A DNA stretch of 64,000 nt from Pseudomonas fluorescens (lineage in GTDB: Bacteria > Pseudomonadota > Gammaproteobacteria > Pseudomonadales > Pseudomonadaceae), in assembly GCF_040448305.1 (NCBI RefSeq), contig NZ_CP148752.1:6266501-6330500 (forward strand), in the 5' to 3' direction. This document shows, piece after piece, positions 24,951-33,907 of the stretch. The translations under genes were made by a program, and so were the position numbers. A model generated the notes under the pieces. It had not been told where the DNA came from and searched no databases. It worked only from the letters and a program-made list of their open reading frames with translations. The first letter of the stretch is position 1. Every line of letters starts with the position of its first letter.

Positions 24951-25838
24951 ATGAACCACGACGTCATCATCACCTGCGCACTCACCGGTGCTGGCGACAC
25001 GACCAGCAAGAGCCCACACGTGCCGGTCACCCCGAAACAAATCGCCGCTGCCGCCGTGGAAGCCGCCAAGGCCGGTGCCACAGTGGTTCACTGCCATGTG
25101 CGCGACCCGCAAACCGGCAAGTTCAGCCGTGACGTGGCGCTGTACCGCGAAGTGATGGAGCGCATCCGCGAGGCGGACGTCGACATCATCGTCAACCTCA
25201 CCGCCGGCATGGGCGGCGACCTGGAAATCGGTGCCGGTGAAAATCCGATGGAGTTCGGCCCGAACACCGACCTGGTCGGCCCGTTGACCCGCCTGGCCCA
25301 CGTCGAAGAACTGCTGCCGGAAATCTGCACCCTCGACTGCGGCACCCTGAACTTCGGCGACGGCGACACCATTTACGTGTCCACCCCGGCCCAGCTGCGC
25401 GCTGGCGCCAAACGCATCCAGGAACTGGGCGTGAAAGCCGAGCTGGAAATCTTCGACACCGGCCACCTGTGGTTCGCCAAGCAGATGATCAAGGAAGGCC
25501 TGCTGGATAACCCGTTGTTCCAGCTGTGCCTGGGCATCCCTTGGGGCGCTCCGGCGGACACCACCACCATGAAAGCCATGGTCGACAACCTGCCGGCCGA
25601 CGCGGTCTGGGCCGGCTTCGGTATCGGTCGCATGCAGATGCCGATGGCGGCGCAAGCGGTGTTGCTCGGCGGCAACGTGCGGGTCGGTCTGGAAGACAAC
25701 CTGTGGCTGGACAAGGGCGTGCTGGCGACCAACGGCCAACTGGTCGAGCGCGCCGGCGAAATCCTCAGCCGCCTCGGCGCCCGCGTCCTGACCCCGGCTG
25801 AAGGCCGGGCAAAAATGGGCCTGACCAAGCGCGGTTGA
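24951..25838 (+). CDS. cdhC: 3-dehydrocarnitine:acetyl-CoA trimethylamine transferase
   Basis: CdhC belongs to the BKACE family (beta-keto acid cleavage enzymes). With acetyl-CoA it splits 3-dehydrocarnitine to betainyl-CoA and acetoacetate. The zinc-binding HCHVRD is at 47-52 and the family signature GIGRMQMPMAAQAVLLGGNVRVGLEDN near the C-terminus. At 295 residues it is complete. It follows caiX and comes before cdhA, with a REP doublet between. Confidence 0.93.
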   Translation: MNHDVIITCALTGAGDTTSKSPHVPVTPKQIAAAAVEAAKAGATVVHCHVRDPQTGKFSRDVALYREVMERIREADVDIIVNLTAGMGGDLEIGAGENPMEFGPNTDLVGPLTRLAHVEELLPEICTLDCGTLNFGDGDTIYVSTPAQLRAGAKRIQELGVKAELEIFDTGHLWFAKQMIKEGLLDNPLFQLCLGIPWGAPADTTTMKAMVDNLPADAVWAGFGIGRMQMPMAAQAVLLGGNVRVGLEDNLWLDKGVLATNGQLVERAGEILSRLGARVLTPAEGRAKMGLTKRG

Positions 25839-25856
25839 CCCTTACACACTTTCCCC

Positions 25857-25950
25857 CTGTGGGAGCGAGCCTGCTCGCGATAGCGGTTTACCTGCCTCAA
25901 TTGATGCATCGGATGTACCGACGTCATCGCGAGCAGGCTCGCTCCCACAG
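25857..25950. repeat. REP doublet (REPIN) 7, between cdhC and cdhA
   Basis: Inverted pair inside the carnitine operon. It ends 30 bp before the cdhA start codon. Confidence 0.88.
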
Positions 25951-25980
25951 TTTTTTCCGAGCCAAATTCAGGAAATTGCC

Positions 25981-26946
25981 ATGAGCTTTATCACCGAAAT
26001 CAAAACCTTCGCAGCGTTAGGCAGCGGTGTCATCGGCAGCGGTTGGGTGTCCCGCGCCCTCGCCCATGGTCTGGATGTAGTGGCCTGGGACCCGGCCCCA
26101 GGCGCTGAAGCCGCCTTGCGCAAACGCGTCGCCAATGCCTGGGGAGCACTGGAGAAACAAGGTCTGGCGCCGGGTGCATCGCAGGATCGCTTGCGCTTTG
26201 TCGCAACCATCGAAGAATGCGTGCGCGATGCCGATTTCATCCAGGAGAGCGCCCCGGAACGGCTGGAGCTGAAACTGGACCTGCACAGCAAAATCAGCGC
26301 GGCGGCCAAGCCCAATGCATTGATCGGTTCCAGCACCTCTGGCCTGCTGCCGAGCGAGTTCTACGAGAGTGCCACGCACCCGGAACGTTGCGTGGTCGGT
26401 CACCCGTTCAACCCGGTTTACCTGCTGCCGTTGGTGGAAGTGGTCGGCGGCAAAAACACTGCCCCTGAAGCGGTGCAAGCGGCGATGAAGGTCTATGAAT
26501 CCCTGGGGATGCGCCCACTGCACGTGCGCAAGGAAGTACCGGGTTTCATCGCCGACCGTCTGCTCGAAGCGCTGTGGCGTGAAGCGCTGCACCTGGTCAA
26601 CGACGGCGTGGCGACCACCGGCGAAATCGACGATGCGATCCGCTTCGGCGCGGGCTTGCGCTGGTCGTTCATGGGCACGTTCCTGACCTACACCCTGGCC
26701 GGTGGCGATGCCGGTATGCGCCACTTCATGGCCCAGTTCGGCCCGGCGTTGCAGTTGCCGTGGACCTACTTGCCGGCGCCGGAGCTGACCGACAAACTGA
26801 TCGACGATGTGGTCGATGGCACCAGCGATCAACTGGGCAAACACAGCATTTCGGCGCTGGAGCGCTATCGTGATGACTGCCTGCTGGCGGTGCTGGAAGC
26901 GGTGAAGACCACCAAAGAGAAGCATGGGATGGCTTTCGCCGAGTAA
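25981..26946 (+). CDS. cdhA: L-carnitine 3-dehydrogenase
   Basis: CdhA oxidises L-carnitine to 3-dehydrocarnitine with NAD+. The 321-residue protein has the 3-hydroxyacyl-CoA dehydrogenase fold: the GSGVIG nucleotide motif at 14-19, ESAPERLELK near 88 and the C-terminal helical domain (VPGFIADRLLEALWREAL). AGGAA precedes the ATG. The gene order caiX-cdhC-cdhA-cdhB is that of P. aeruginosa. Confidence 0.93.
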   Translation: MSFITEIKTFAALGSGVIGSGWVSRALAHGLDVVAWDPAPGAEAALRKRVANAWGALEKQGLAPGASQDRLRFVATIEECVRDADFIQESAPERLELKLDLHSKISAAAKPNALIGSSTSGLLPSEFYESATHPERCVVGHPFNPVYLLPLVEVVGGKNTAPEAVQAAMKVYESLGMRPLHVRKEVPGFIADRLLEALWREALHLVNDGVATTGEIDDAIRFGAGLRWSFMGTFLTYTLAGGDAGMRHFMAQFGPALQLPWTYLPAPELTDKLIDDVVDGTSDQLGKHSISALERYRDDCLLAVLEAVKTTKEKHGMAFAE

Positions 26947-26978
26947 CCCCCAGGCTTGGGGCCAGCAGCACTGGCCCC

Positions 26979-27076
26979 ATCGCGAGCAAGCTCGCTCCCA
27001 CAGGGGATCTGCTGAGTGACATAGATTGTATTCACACTGCAAATCACTGTGGGAGCGAGCTTGCTCGCGATAGCGG
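26979..27076. repeat. REP doublet (REPIN) 8, between cdhA and cdhB
   Basis: Inverted pair of the GAGCGAGCTTGCTCGCGA variant in the gap between two genes of the carnitine pathway. It ends 34 bp before the cdhB start. Confidence 0.88.
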
Positions 27077-27110
27077 CAGTCCAGTCACCACACAAATTGG
27101 ATCAGAAACC

Positions 27111-27587
27111 ATGCCCACCCTCACCACCTACCAAACCACCATCATCCCCGACTGGGTCGACTACAACGGCCACCTGCGCGACGCCTTCTACTTGCTGATT
27201 TTCAGCTACGCCACCGATGCCCTGATGGATCGCCTGGGCCTGGACAGCAACAGCCGCGAGGCCAGCGGCAACTCGCTGTTCACCCTCGAACTGCACCTCA
27301 ATTACCTGCACGAAGTGAAGCTCGACGCCCAGGTCGAAGTGCACACCCAAATCATCGCCCACGACAGCAAACGCGTGCACCTCTATCACAGCCTGCACCT
27401 GGTCGGTGATGCCCAGGAACTTGCTGGCAACGAACAGATGCTGCTGCACGTGGATCTCGCCGGGCCGCGTTCGGCGCCGTTCAGCGAACTGTCCTTGGGC
27501 CGGCTGCAAGCCATCATCGCCGAACAGGCGGACCTGCCAATGCCCGACTACATTGGCCGAGTGATCGCATTACCGCCAAAAAAATAA
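27111..27587 (+). CDS. cdhB: Betainyl-CoA thioesterase
   Basis: CdhB is a 158-residue hot-dog thioesterase that releases glycine betaine from betainyl-CoA, the last step from carnitine to betaine. The 4-hydroxybenzoyl-CoA-thioesterase-like motif DYNGHLRDAFY (Asp17, His21) is present, as is TLELHLNYLHEV. The next gene starts 13 bp after the stop. Confidence 0.9.
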   Translation: MPTLTTYQTTIIPDWVDYNGHLRDAFYLLIFSYATDALMDRLGLDSNSREASGNSLFTLELHLNYLHEVKLDAQVEVHTQIIAHDSKRVHLYHSLHLVGDAQELAGNEQMLLHVDLAGPRSAPFSELSLGRLQAIIAEQADLPMPDYIGRVIALPPKK

Positions 27588-27600
27588 CAAGGAGATCACC

Positions 27601-28764
27601 ATGAACACCGCCGCTGCATTTGCCGACTTTCGTACCTATCCGTTGATCAGCGCGTTGACTGGCGTGCAGACCCTGGCGGACCGTGTTCTGGTGAAGTGGG
27701 CCGACAATCGTGTCAGCCCTTTCCACCATCAATGGCTGCGGGATAACTGCCCGTGCCCGCAGTGCGTCTATACCGTGACCCGCGAACAAGTGCTGGAAAT
27801 CGTCGATGTGGCTCAAGACCTGACGCCTGAACAAGTGCACATCGACACCGAAGGTTGCCTGTCGGTTGACTGGCAGGACGGCCACAGCAGCCGCTTCGAC
27901 CCCGGCTGGCTGCGCGCCCATGCCTATGACGACGAGTCCCGCGCCGAGCGTCAGGCACGCAAGCCAAAAGCCAGGCTCTGGCACAGCGATTTACAGCTGC
28001 CAGTGTTCGAGTATCAAGCACTGATGAACGACTCCGACGCCTTGTTGCAATGGTTATTGGCAGTACGGGATGTCGGATTGACCCAGGTCCGAGGCGTGCC
28101 CACCGAACCCGGTTCTCTGAAGCTGATCGCCCAACGCATTTCCTTCATCCGCGAGAGCAATTTCGGCGTGCTGTTCAACGTGCAATCCAAGGCCGACGCC
28201 GACAGCAACGCCTACACCGCCTTCAACCTGCCACTGCACAGCGATTTGCCGACCCGGGAGTTGCAACCGGGGCTGCAATTCCTGCATTGCCTGGTCAATG
28301 ACGCCGAGGGTGGCGAGAGCGTTTTTGTCGACGGATTCGCCATCGCCGATGCTTTGCGCCGGGAAGATCCGGAGGCTTTCAAAAGCCTCTGCGAAATCCC
28401 CGTTGAGTTTCGCAACAAGGACCGTCACAGCGACTACCGCTGCCTGGCACCGATCATTGCCCTGGATGCCTTGGGGCAGGTGTCGGAAATCCGCATGGCG
28501 AACTTTCTGCGCGGGCCGTTCGATGCCTCGGCGGAGCAAATGCCCAAGCTGTATCAGGCCTACCGGCGCTTTATCGCGATGACCCGCGAGCCTCGATTCA
28601 GGTTGATGCAGCGGCTCAATCCCGGGGAGCTGTGGTGCTTCGACAACCGCCGCACCCTGCATGCCCGCAACGCCTTCGACCCCGCCACCGGGGCACGGCA
28701 TTTCCAGGGCTGCTATGTGGACCGGGATGAGTTGTTGTCGCGGATTCTGGTGTTACAGCGCTAG
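27601..28764 (+). CDS. Gamma-butyrobetaine hydroxylase (2-oxoglutarate dioxygenase)
   Basis: This 387-residue Fe(II)/2-oxoglutarate enzyme hydroxylates gamma-butyrobetaine to L-carnitine. The N-terminal zinc module has Cys50, Cys52, Cys55 and probably His95 (DNCPCPQC, DGHSSRF). Iron ligands are His213 and Asp215 (PLHSDLPT) and His354 (TLHARNAF), with Arg351 or Arg362 for 2-oxoglutarate. It sits 13 bp behind cdhB with AAGGAG before the ATG, so gamma-butyrobetaine is fed into the same operon's carnitine route. Confidence 0.92.
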   Translation: MNTAAAFADFRTYPLISALTGVQTLADRVLVKWADNRVSPFHHQWLRDNCPCPQCVYTVTREQVLEIVDVAQDLTPEQVHIDTEGCLSVDWQDGHSSRFDPGWLRAHAYDDESRAERQARKPKARLWHSDLQLPVFEYQALMNDSDALLQWLLAVRDVGLTQVRGVPTEPGSLKLIAQRISFIRESNFGVLFNVQSKADADSNAYTAFNLPLHSDLPTRELQPGLQFLHCLVNDAEGGESVFVDGFAIADALRREDPEAFKSLCEIPVEFRNKDRHSDYRCLAPIIALDALGQVSEIRMANFLRGPFDASAEQMPKLYQAYRRFIAMTREPRFRLMQRLNPGELWCFDNRRTLHARNAFDPATGARHFQGCYVDRDELLSRILVLQR

Positions 28765-28778
28765 ACCGCATCATCGTT

Positions 28779-28865
28779 CATCGCGAGCAGGCTCGCTCCC
28801 ACAGTTAATCGGGTTCTCCCATGGGAACGCGGTTGAATGTGGGAGCGAGCCTGCTCGCGAAGGCG
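28779..28865. repeat. REP doublet (REPIN) 9
   Basis: Inverted pair directly after the carnitine operon. The spacer (CCCATGGGAACGCGGTTGAA) closely resembles the spacer of the doublet at 42423-42509, so these two copies share an ancestor including the loop. Confidence 0.87.
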
Positions 28866-28902
28866 TCGGCCCAGTCACTGCATAACTCACCGATTCACAA
28901 GC

Positions 28903-28940
28903 AAAAAAAAGCCCCGATCAAGCCGTGACAGGATCGAGGC
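28903..28940 (-). terminator. Intrinsic terminator, minus strand
   Basis: On the minus strand GCCTCGATC pairs with GATCGGGGC across a 12-base loop and is followed by eight T residues. No minus-strand protein gene ends here, which points to a non-coding transcript. Confidence 0.75.
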
Positions 28941-29043
28941 AGAGGGTACTGTTGAGGAGCTGCCGTGCGAGGGTGACCAAACCTTCGTGAAGCGAGCTGA
29001 GTCCAGTGTGCCCACTCCCCCGCGAACCAGGTTAGCCGAAAAC
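28903..29043 (-). ncRNA. Candidate small RNA with own promoter and terminator
   Basis: The predicted transcript is about 140 nt. It starts near 29043, below TATGAA (29050-29055) and TTGTCG (29072-29077) spaced by 16 bp on the minus strand, and ends at the terminator at 28903-28940. It contains an unpaired-looking CAGCTCCTCAACAG segment that could pair with ribosome binding sites. It does not match an RNA family I can name. Confidence 0.45.
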
Positions 29044-29150
29044 GACATGTTCATAACCAATTGAGCCATTGCGACAATTCGCCCTTGCCGACACCCGGCA
29101 CCCCCACCAGAATCGAACCACGACACCGTTCCCTGAAGAAGGATTGCGTC

Positions 29151-29417
29151 ATGATGCACGCCGATTTGATAGACCAGGAAGACCTGTTGGGCCAGCTCAA
29201 GTCGTTGGGGTTCAACGTGCCCAGTGGAGCCACCGCCGAGCAGGCTTGCGAGTGCGTGGTAAGGGGCTTGGACGATGCTCGAGCGTATGAACTTCGCAAG
29301 ATGGTCAAGGAGATGTACACCAGCAGCGCGACGATCCTGCCGGCAGTGCGCCAGGCCATCGACAAACAATTGCTGCCGGCGTTGTCGGAGTACCAGCAGA
29401 GCCACACCGCCCGATAA
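29151..29417 (+). CDS. Small conserved hypothetical protein
   Basis: This 88-residue protein is predicted to be mostly helical, acidic at the start (MMHADLIDQEDLLGQL) and with a central AEQACECVVRGLDDARAYELRKMVKEMY. It has no signal peptide or membrane segment. The frame extends to 29061, but AAGGA eight bases before 29151 supports this start. It lies convergent to gbdR. I do not recognise the family. Confidence 0.65.
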   Translation: MMHADLIDQEDLLGQLKSLGFNVPSGATAEQACECVVRGLDDARAYELRKMVKEMYTSSATILPAVRQAIDKQLLPALSEYQQSHTAR

Positions 29418-29422
29418 AACGC

Positions 29423-29499
29423 CTTCGCGAGCAGGCTCGCTCCCACATTGGTTCTGTGAACAACACAGATCAAATGTGGGAGCGAGCCTGCTCGCGAAT
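29423..29499. repeat. REP doublet (REPIN) 10
   Basis: Compact inverted pair between the small hypothetical gene and the end of gbdR. Confidence 0.86.
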
Positions 29500-29513
29500 G
29501 AAGTCGACCCGGT

Positions 29514-30617
29514 CTAGAGCCTTACACTGGCAAACGTCGACTCATTGCGCGCCTGGCTCAGCGCCGACAACGGGCCGGACAACGGTGACAGCACCAGCGC
29601 CTGTGGCAAAGGCATCATTGCCACTTGCTGGGTGGTGTTGGACCCTACGCGCTCGTCACGCGGCGGAATGCCGAAGTATTCGCGGTAGCACTTGGAGAAG
29701 TGCGGCGTGGACACGAAGCCACAGACCGACGCCACTTCGATGATCGACATCGGCGTTTGCTTGAGCAGCTGGCGCGCGCGGATCAGGCGCAGCTTGAGGT
29801 AGTAACGCGACGGCGAGCAGTGCAGGTATTTCTGGAACAACCGCTCGAGCTGACGACGGGACACCGCGACATACACTGCCAGTTCGTCCAGATCGATCGG
29901 TTCTTCGAGGTTGGCCTCCATCAACGCGACGATTTCCTGCAACTTCGGCTGGTTGGTGCCGAGCATGTGCTTGAGCGGCACACGCTGGTGATCCTGCTCG
30001 TTGCGGATGCGCTCGTAGACGAACATTTCCGAAATGGCCGCCGATAGCTCACGACCGTGATCGCGGCTGATCAAGTGCAGCATCATGTCCAGCGGCGCGG
30101 TGCCGCCGGAGCTGGTGAAACGGTTACGGTCGAGGGTGAACAAGCGGGTGCTCATCGCTACACGCGGGAAAGCTTCCTGCATCGCCGCCAGACATTCCCA
30201 GTGCACGCTGCAATCGAAACCGTCGAGCAGGCCGGCGCAGGCCAGGGCCCAGCTGCCGGTGCACACCGCGCCGAGGCGGCGGGACTGGCGGGCCTGGCTT
30301 TGCAGCCATGACACGTGTTCACGGGTAACAGTGCGCTGGATGCCAATACCGCCGCAGACGATGACGGTGTCCATTGGCGGGGCTTTGTGCATGGAGGCGT
30401 CGGGGGTGATCTGCAGGCCGTCACTGGCCCAGACCTGGCCGCCATCGACGGTGAGGGTGGTCCAGCGATACAGCTCGCGACCGGACAATTGGTTGGCCAT
30501 GCGCAGGGGTTCCACTGCGGAGGCCAGAGAAATCAGCGTGAAATTGTCCAGCAGCAGAAAGCCGATGGATTGAGGCGCACGGTTCTGGGGTTGGGCCCCG
30601 GAGTTGAACGTCGTCAT
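29514..30617 (-). CDS. gbdR: Glycine betaine/dimethylglycine-responsive activator
   Basis: GbdR is a 367-residue GlxA-type AraC activator. The N-terminal amidotransferase-like domain begins IGFLLLDNFTLISLASAVEPLRMANQL. The C-terminal helix-turn-helix pair is LAVYVAVSRRQLERLF and IIEVASVCGFVSTPHFSKCYREYF. In P. aeruginosa it senses glycine betaine and dimethylglycine and activates gbcA, gbcB, the dgc and sox operons, cbcXWV and others, all present in this window. GAGGAG lies eight bases before the ATG. It is a paralogue of CdhR in the same window. Confidence 0.95.
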   Translation of the reverse strand: MTTFNSGAQPQNRAPQSIGFLLLDNFTLISLASAVEPLRMANQLSGRELYRWTTLTVDGGQVWASDGLQITPDASMHKAPPMDTVIVCGGIGIQRTVTREHVSWLQSQARQSRRLGAVCTGSWALACAGLLDGFDCSVHWECLAAMQEAFPRVAMSTRLFTLDRNRFTSSGGTAPLDMMLHLISRDHGRELSAAISEMFVYERIRNEQDHQRVPLKHMLGTNQPKLQEIVALMEANLEEPIDLDELAVYVAVSRRQLERLFQKYLHCSPSRYYLKLRLIRARQLLKQTPMSIIEVASVCGFVSTPHFSKCYREYFGIPPRDERVGSNTTQQVAMMPLPQALVLSPLSGPLSALSQARNESTFASVRL

Positions 30618-31070
30618 CGCGGTATCTCCTCACACAAAGCGGGTGATGGCCTCAGGCGGAGGCTCTTTTTATTGCCATCGTTCTCGCGTGGGAGACGGGC
30701 TTTGTAATGACAGAGCAATTGCCATGCCTAAATTTGAATGCGCGTTCAATAACTCCTAAAAACGACGTCGGAATGTGTCTATATATGTCTTGCAAGGCAG
30801 GGGGATTTAAATGGCCATCAGGACTGGCAAGCGCCCCGGCCCACAAGCCGTGAGCAATTCGGTAGCACTTGTGGGAACGGCGTTGCGCCGCGATGGAAAG
30901 GAGTGTCACCGCAGGCACGGGTGACAGGCGGTCGAAGGCCGGTTGGCCCCCGATCAGTGGCAAGACGATTTATCTGTGAGCGACGCGCCAAAAGGTGGCG
31001 CGTTTTCGAGCGGGTGTTCACTTAGCGCGCAGTTTTGACTGGTCTGCTGTGGCGAGGGGTCGATGCGATC
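30618..31070. other. Gene-free stretch between gbdR and sdaB
   Basis: This 453-bp gap holds the gbdR leader, a REP-like singlet at 30868-30896 (TGTGGGAACGGCGTTGCGCCGCGATGG type) and a plus-strand hairpin at 30984-31006 (CGCGCCA/TGGCGCG then TTTT). A TATATA at about 30781 could belong to a plus-strand promoter, but no reading frame has coding character. Confidence 0.5.
30984..31006 (+). terminator. Weak intrinsic terminator, plus strand
   Basis: A seven-base-pair GC stem with a five-base loop, followed by four T. No plus-strand gene precedes it in the gap. Confidence 0.4.
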
Positions 31071-32447
31071 TCAACACTCCACCGCACTCACCGCCAACCC
31101 ACCCCGCGATGTCTCCTTATATTTGTCATGCATGTCGGCACCGGTATCGCGCATGGTGCGGATCACCCGATCCAGCGAAATAAAGTGCTGGCCATCACCG
31201 CGCAATGCCATTTGCGCAGCGTTGATCGCTTTCACCGCGGCAATCGCGTTGCGCTCGATGCACGGCACCTGGACCAGCCCACCCACCGGGTCGCAGGTCA
31301 GGCCGAGGTTGTGCTCCAGACCGATCTCCGCCGCGTTGCACAACTGCTCTGGTGTGGCGCCAAGGATTTCCGCCAGCCCCGCCGCCGCCATGGCGCAGGC
31401 CGAACCGACTTCGCCCTGGCAACCGACTTCGGCACCGGAGATCGAGGCGTTCTTCTTGCACAGGATTCCCACCGCCGCCGCGCCGAGGAAGTAGTCGACG
31501 ACATTGGCGTCGGTCACGGCCTCGCTGAATTTCATGAAGTAGTGCAGCACCGCCGGAATGATCCCCGCCGCGCCGTTGGTCGGTGCCGTGACCATGCGCC
31601 CGCCGGCGGCATTTTCTTCGTTGACCGCCAGGGCGAACAGGTTGACCCATTCCATGGCGCTCAAGGTCGAGCCGATCACGTTGGGTTTGTTCAGTTCCTG
31701 CAGGCTGCGATGCAGCTTGGCCGCACGGCGGCGCACGTTCAGCCCGCCGGGCAGGATGCCTTCATGTTTGAGGCCCTGTTCGACGCAATCCTGCATGGCG
31801 CGCCAGAGCTTCATCAGGCCGCTGCGGATTTCATCCTCGCTGCGCCACACCCTCTCGTTGGCCATCATTAATTCAGCTACGCGCAGATTGTGTTTTTTAC
31901 ACAGCTCCAGCAGCTCAGCAGCGCTGGAAAAGTCATAAGGCAACACGGTGCGATCGAGGTCGACGACACCGCTGGAGGCCTGAGCCTCATCGACGACAAA
32001 ACCGCCGCCGACCGAATAGTAGGTGTCACGATGCAACTCGCCGTCATCACCCTCGACAATCAGGGTCATGGCGTTGGGATGGAATGGCAGGTTCTCGTCG
32101 ATCAGGCGCATGTCCCTTGCCCAGATGAACGGCACCGACAAGCGACCGTCGAGCAACAGCGTATCGGTTTCGCGCAGGGTGACGATACGGATGCCTATTT
32201 GCGACGGATCGATCGCATCCGGCCACTCGCCCATCAGGCCCATGATCACCGCATTGTCACTGCCGTGGCCGATGCCGGTGGCCGACAACGAGCCGAACAG
32301 TTGGACTTCGACACGCCGCACCTGCTCAAGCAGCCCGCGCTCGCGCAGGCCCTGCACAAACAACGCCGCCGCCCGCATGGGTCCCACGGTGTGTGAACTG
32401 GAAGGGCCGATGCCGATTTTGAACAGGTCGAAAACACTGATAGCCAT
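31071..32447 (-). CDS. sdaB: L-serine ammonia-lyase (iron-sulfur type)
   Basis: SdaB deaminates L-serine to pyruvate, finishing the route from choline to central metabolism. At 458 residues it is a single-chain enzyme with the start MAISVFDLFKIGIGPSSSHTVGPMRAA, the substrate loop typical of the family. Candidate [4Fe-4S] cysteines are in GILCKKN, VGCQGEVGSAC and LTCDPVGG. The frame extends to 32516; the conserved N-terminus sets the start at 32447. It is divergent from cbcX, a known GbdR target. Confidence 0.94.
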   Translation of the reverse strand: MAISVFDLFKIGIGPSSSHTVGPMRAAALFVQGLRERGLLEQVRRVEVQLFGSLSATGIGHGSDNAVIMGLMGEWPDAIDPSQIGIRIVTLRETDTLLLDGRLSVPFIWARDMRLIDENLPFHPNAMTLIVEGDDGELHRDTYYSVGGGFVVDEAQASSGVVDLDRTVLPYDFSSAAELLELCKKHNLRVAELMMANERVWRSEDEIRSGLMKLWRAMQDCVEQGLKHEGILPGGLNVRRRAAKLHRSLQELNKPNVIGSTLSAMEWVNLFALAVNEENAAGGRMVTAPTNGAAGIIPAVLHYFMKFSEAVTDANVVDYFLGAAAVGILCKKNASISGAEVGCQGEVGSACAMAAAGLAEILGATPEQLCNAAEIGLEHNLGLTCDPVGGLVQVPCIERNAIAAVKAINAAQMALRGDGQHFISLDRVIRTMRDTGADMHDKYKETSRGGLAVSAVEC

Positions 32448-32691
32448 TACTGCCGAACTCCTGGATGGGCCCACTGCGCACGCGAAAGCGCACGGTGACG
32501 GAGCTGCTACGCTCAAGCTGCAATCCGCCGAGATGACCGCATCATCAAGCTTTTATCCAGTTGTTCGACGTCTCTAACCGACGCACTCATGCCCACCAGC
32601 GCCGCGTGTCTTTTACGCCGTGTTTTCGCCGTTTTTTTGCGGTTCAGAGGGAGAAAACGGGCTGAAAAAATCTGTAAACGACGTCACCGAC

Positions 32692-32733
32692 ACTGGATGC
32701 GACCATCCCTGTACTGGATACGACGCACCCTGT
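32692..32733 (+). promoter_or_regulatory. Probable GbdR operator in front of cbcX
   Basis: Two directly abutting 21-bp repeats (32692-32712 and 32713-32733) agree at 17 of 21 positions; the shared frame is ACTGGAT-CGAC-CCCTGT. A 21-bp period fits an AraC-family activator, and cbcXWV is a known GbdR target. It is 150 bp before the cbcX start, within the 435-bp sdaB-cbcX gap; nothing else clear was seen there. Confidence 0.55.
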
Positions 32734-32882
32734 AGGCGTCAGATTTTCACTGGTACATGATCATATCGACTCGATTGCAAGGCGCCGCGGTAGAGCTGTC
32801 TCCAGAACGCCATCCAACCGCAACCTATAAGTGCGGTGGTCCAGTCGGAACACTGCCAAAAAAAACACCAAGGAGTCCATCC

Positions 32883-33830
32883 ATGAAAGGTTCCCCGTCG
32901 TTGTTGTTGGCCGCCATGCTTAGTCTGCCGGTTCTGGCGCAAGCCGCAGAACCGGCCCAATGCAGCACCGTAAACTTCTCCGATGTCGGCTGGACCGACA
33001 TCACCGCGACCACCGCGACTACCAGCGTCGTGCTCAACGCCCTCGGCTACAAGACCAAGACCACCATGATTTCCGTGCCCGTGACCTACAAGTCCCTGGC
33101 CGACGGCAAGAACATGGACGTGTTCCTGGGCAACTGGATGCCGACCATGGAAAACGACATCAAGGCCTACCGCGATGCCGGCACCGTGGAAACCGTGCGC
33201 ACCAACCTCAAGGGCGCCAAGTACACCCTCGCCGTCCCTCAGGCGCTGTACGACAAGGGCCTGCATGACTTCGCCGATATCGCCAAATTCAAGAAAGAGC
33301 TCGACGGCAAGATCTACGGCATCGAGCCTGGCAACGACGGCAATCGCCTGATCCAGAGCATGATCGACAAGGATGCCTTCGGCCTGAAGACCGCCGGTTT
33401 CAAAGTCGTCGAATCCTCCGAAGCCGGCATGCTGTCGCAGGTCGACCGCGCGCAGAAACGCGACACCGCCGTGGTATTCCTCGGCTGGGCGCCGCACCCG
33501 ATGAACAAGCGCTTCAAGATTCAATACCTGACCGGTGGTGATGACTTCTTCGGCCCGGATTTCGGTGCCGCCACCGTGGCGACCAACACCCGCAAGGGCT
33601 ATGCGCAGGAGTGCAGCAACGTCGGCCAGTTGCTCAAGAACCTGGAGTTCACCGTCGACATGGAAAGCGAACTGATGGGCAACATCCTGGACGACAAGAT
33701 GAAGCCTGACGCGGCCGCCAAGGCCTGGCTGAAAAAGAATCCACAGGTGCTCGATACCTGGCTCGCTGGCGTGACCACCATTGACGGTAAACCTGGCCTG
33801 GAGGCCGTGAAAGCCAAACTGACGCCTTGA
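32883..33830 (+). CDS. cbcX: Choline-binding periplasmic protein of the Cbc transporter
   Basis: CbcX binds choline and presents it to CbcW/CbcV. The 315-residue precursor has a signal peptide ending at LAQAAEP and the OpuAC pattern GWTDITAT, LGNWMPTM and FLGWAPHPMN. AAGGAG lies seven bases before 32883; the longer frame from 32757 has no such site. It is paralogous to CaiX at 23911. It is the first gene of cbcXWV. Confidence 0.94.
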   Translation: MKGSPSLLLAAMLSLPVLAQAAEPAQCSTVNFSDVGWTDITATTATTSVVLNALGYKTKTTMISVPVTYKSLADGKNMDVFLGNWMPTMENDIKAYRDAGTVETVRTNLKGAKYTLAVPQALYDKGLHDFADIAKFKKELDGKIYGIEPGNDGNRLIQSMIDKDAFGLKTAGFKVVESSEAGMLSQVDRAQKRDTAVVFLGWAPHPMNKRFKIQYLTGGDDFFGPDFGAATVATNTRKGYAQECSNVGQLLKNLEFTVDMESELMGNILDDKMKPDAAAKAWLKKNPQVLDTWLAGVTTIDGKPGLEAVKAKLTP

Positions 33831-33907
33831 ATTAGGGAGCATCGTTTATGCCGGGCAGGTTCGCCTGTCCGGGCTGTTAATTACCTTGCATGCGGACGTT
33901 CACTACC

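Noticed and set aside
30652..30963. 103-codon minus-strand frame upstream of gbdR.
   Set aside because: It has no ribosome binding site or recognisable domain and overlaps a REP-like element and the gbdR leader.
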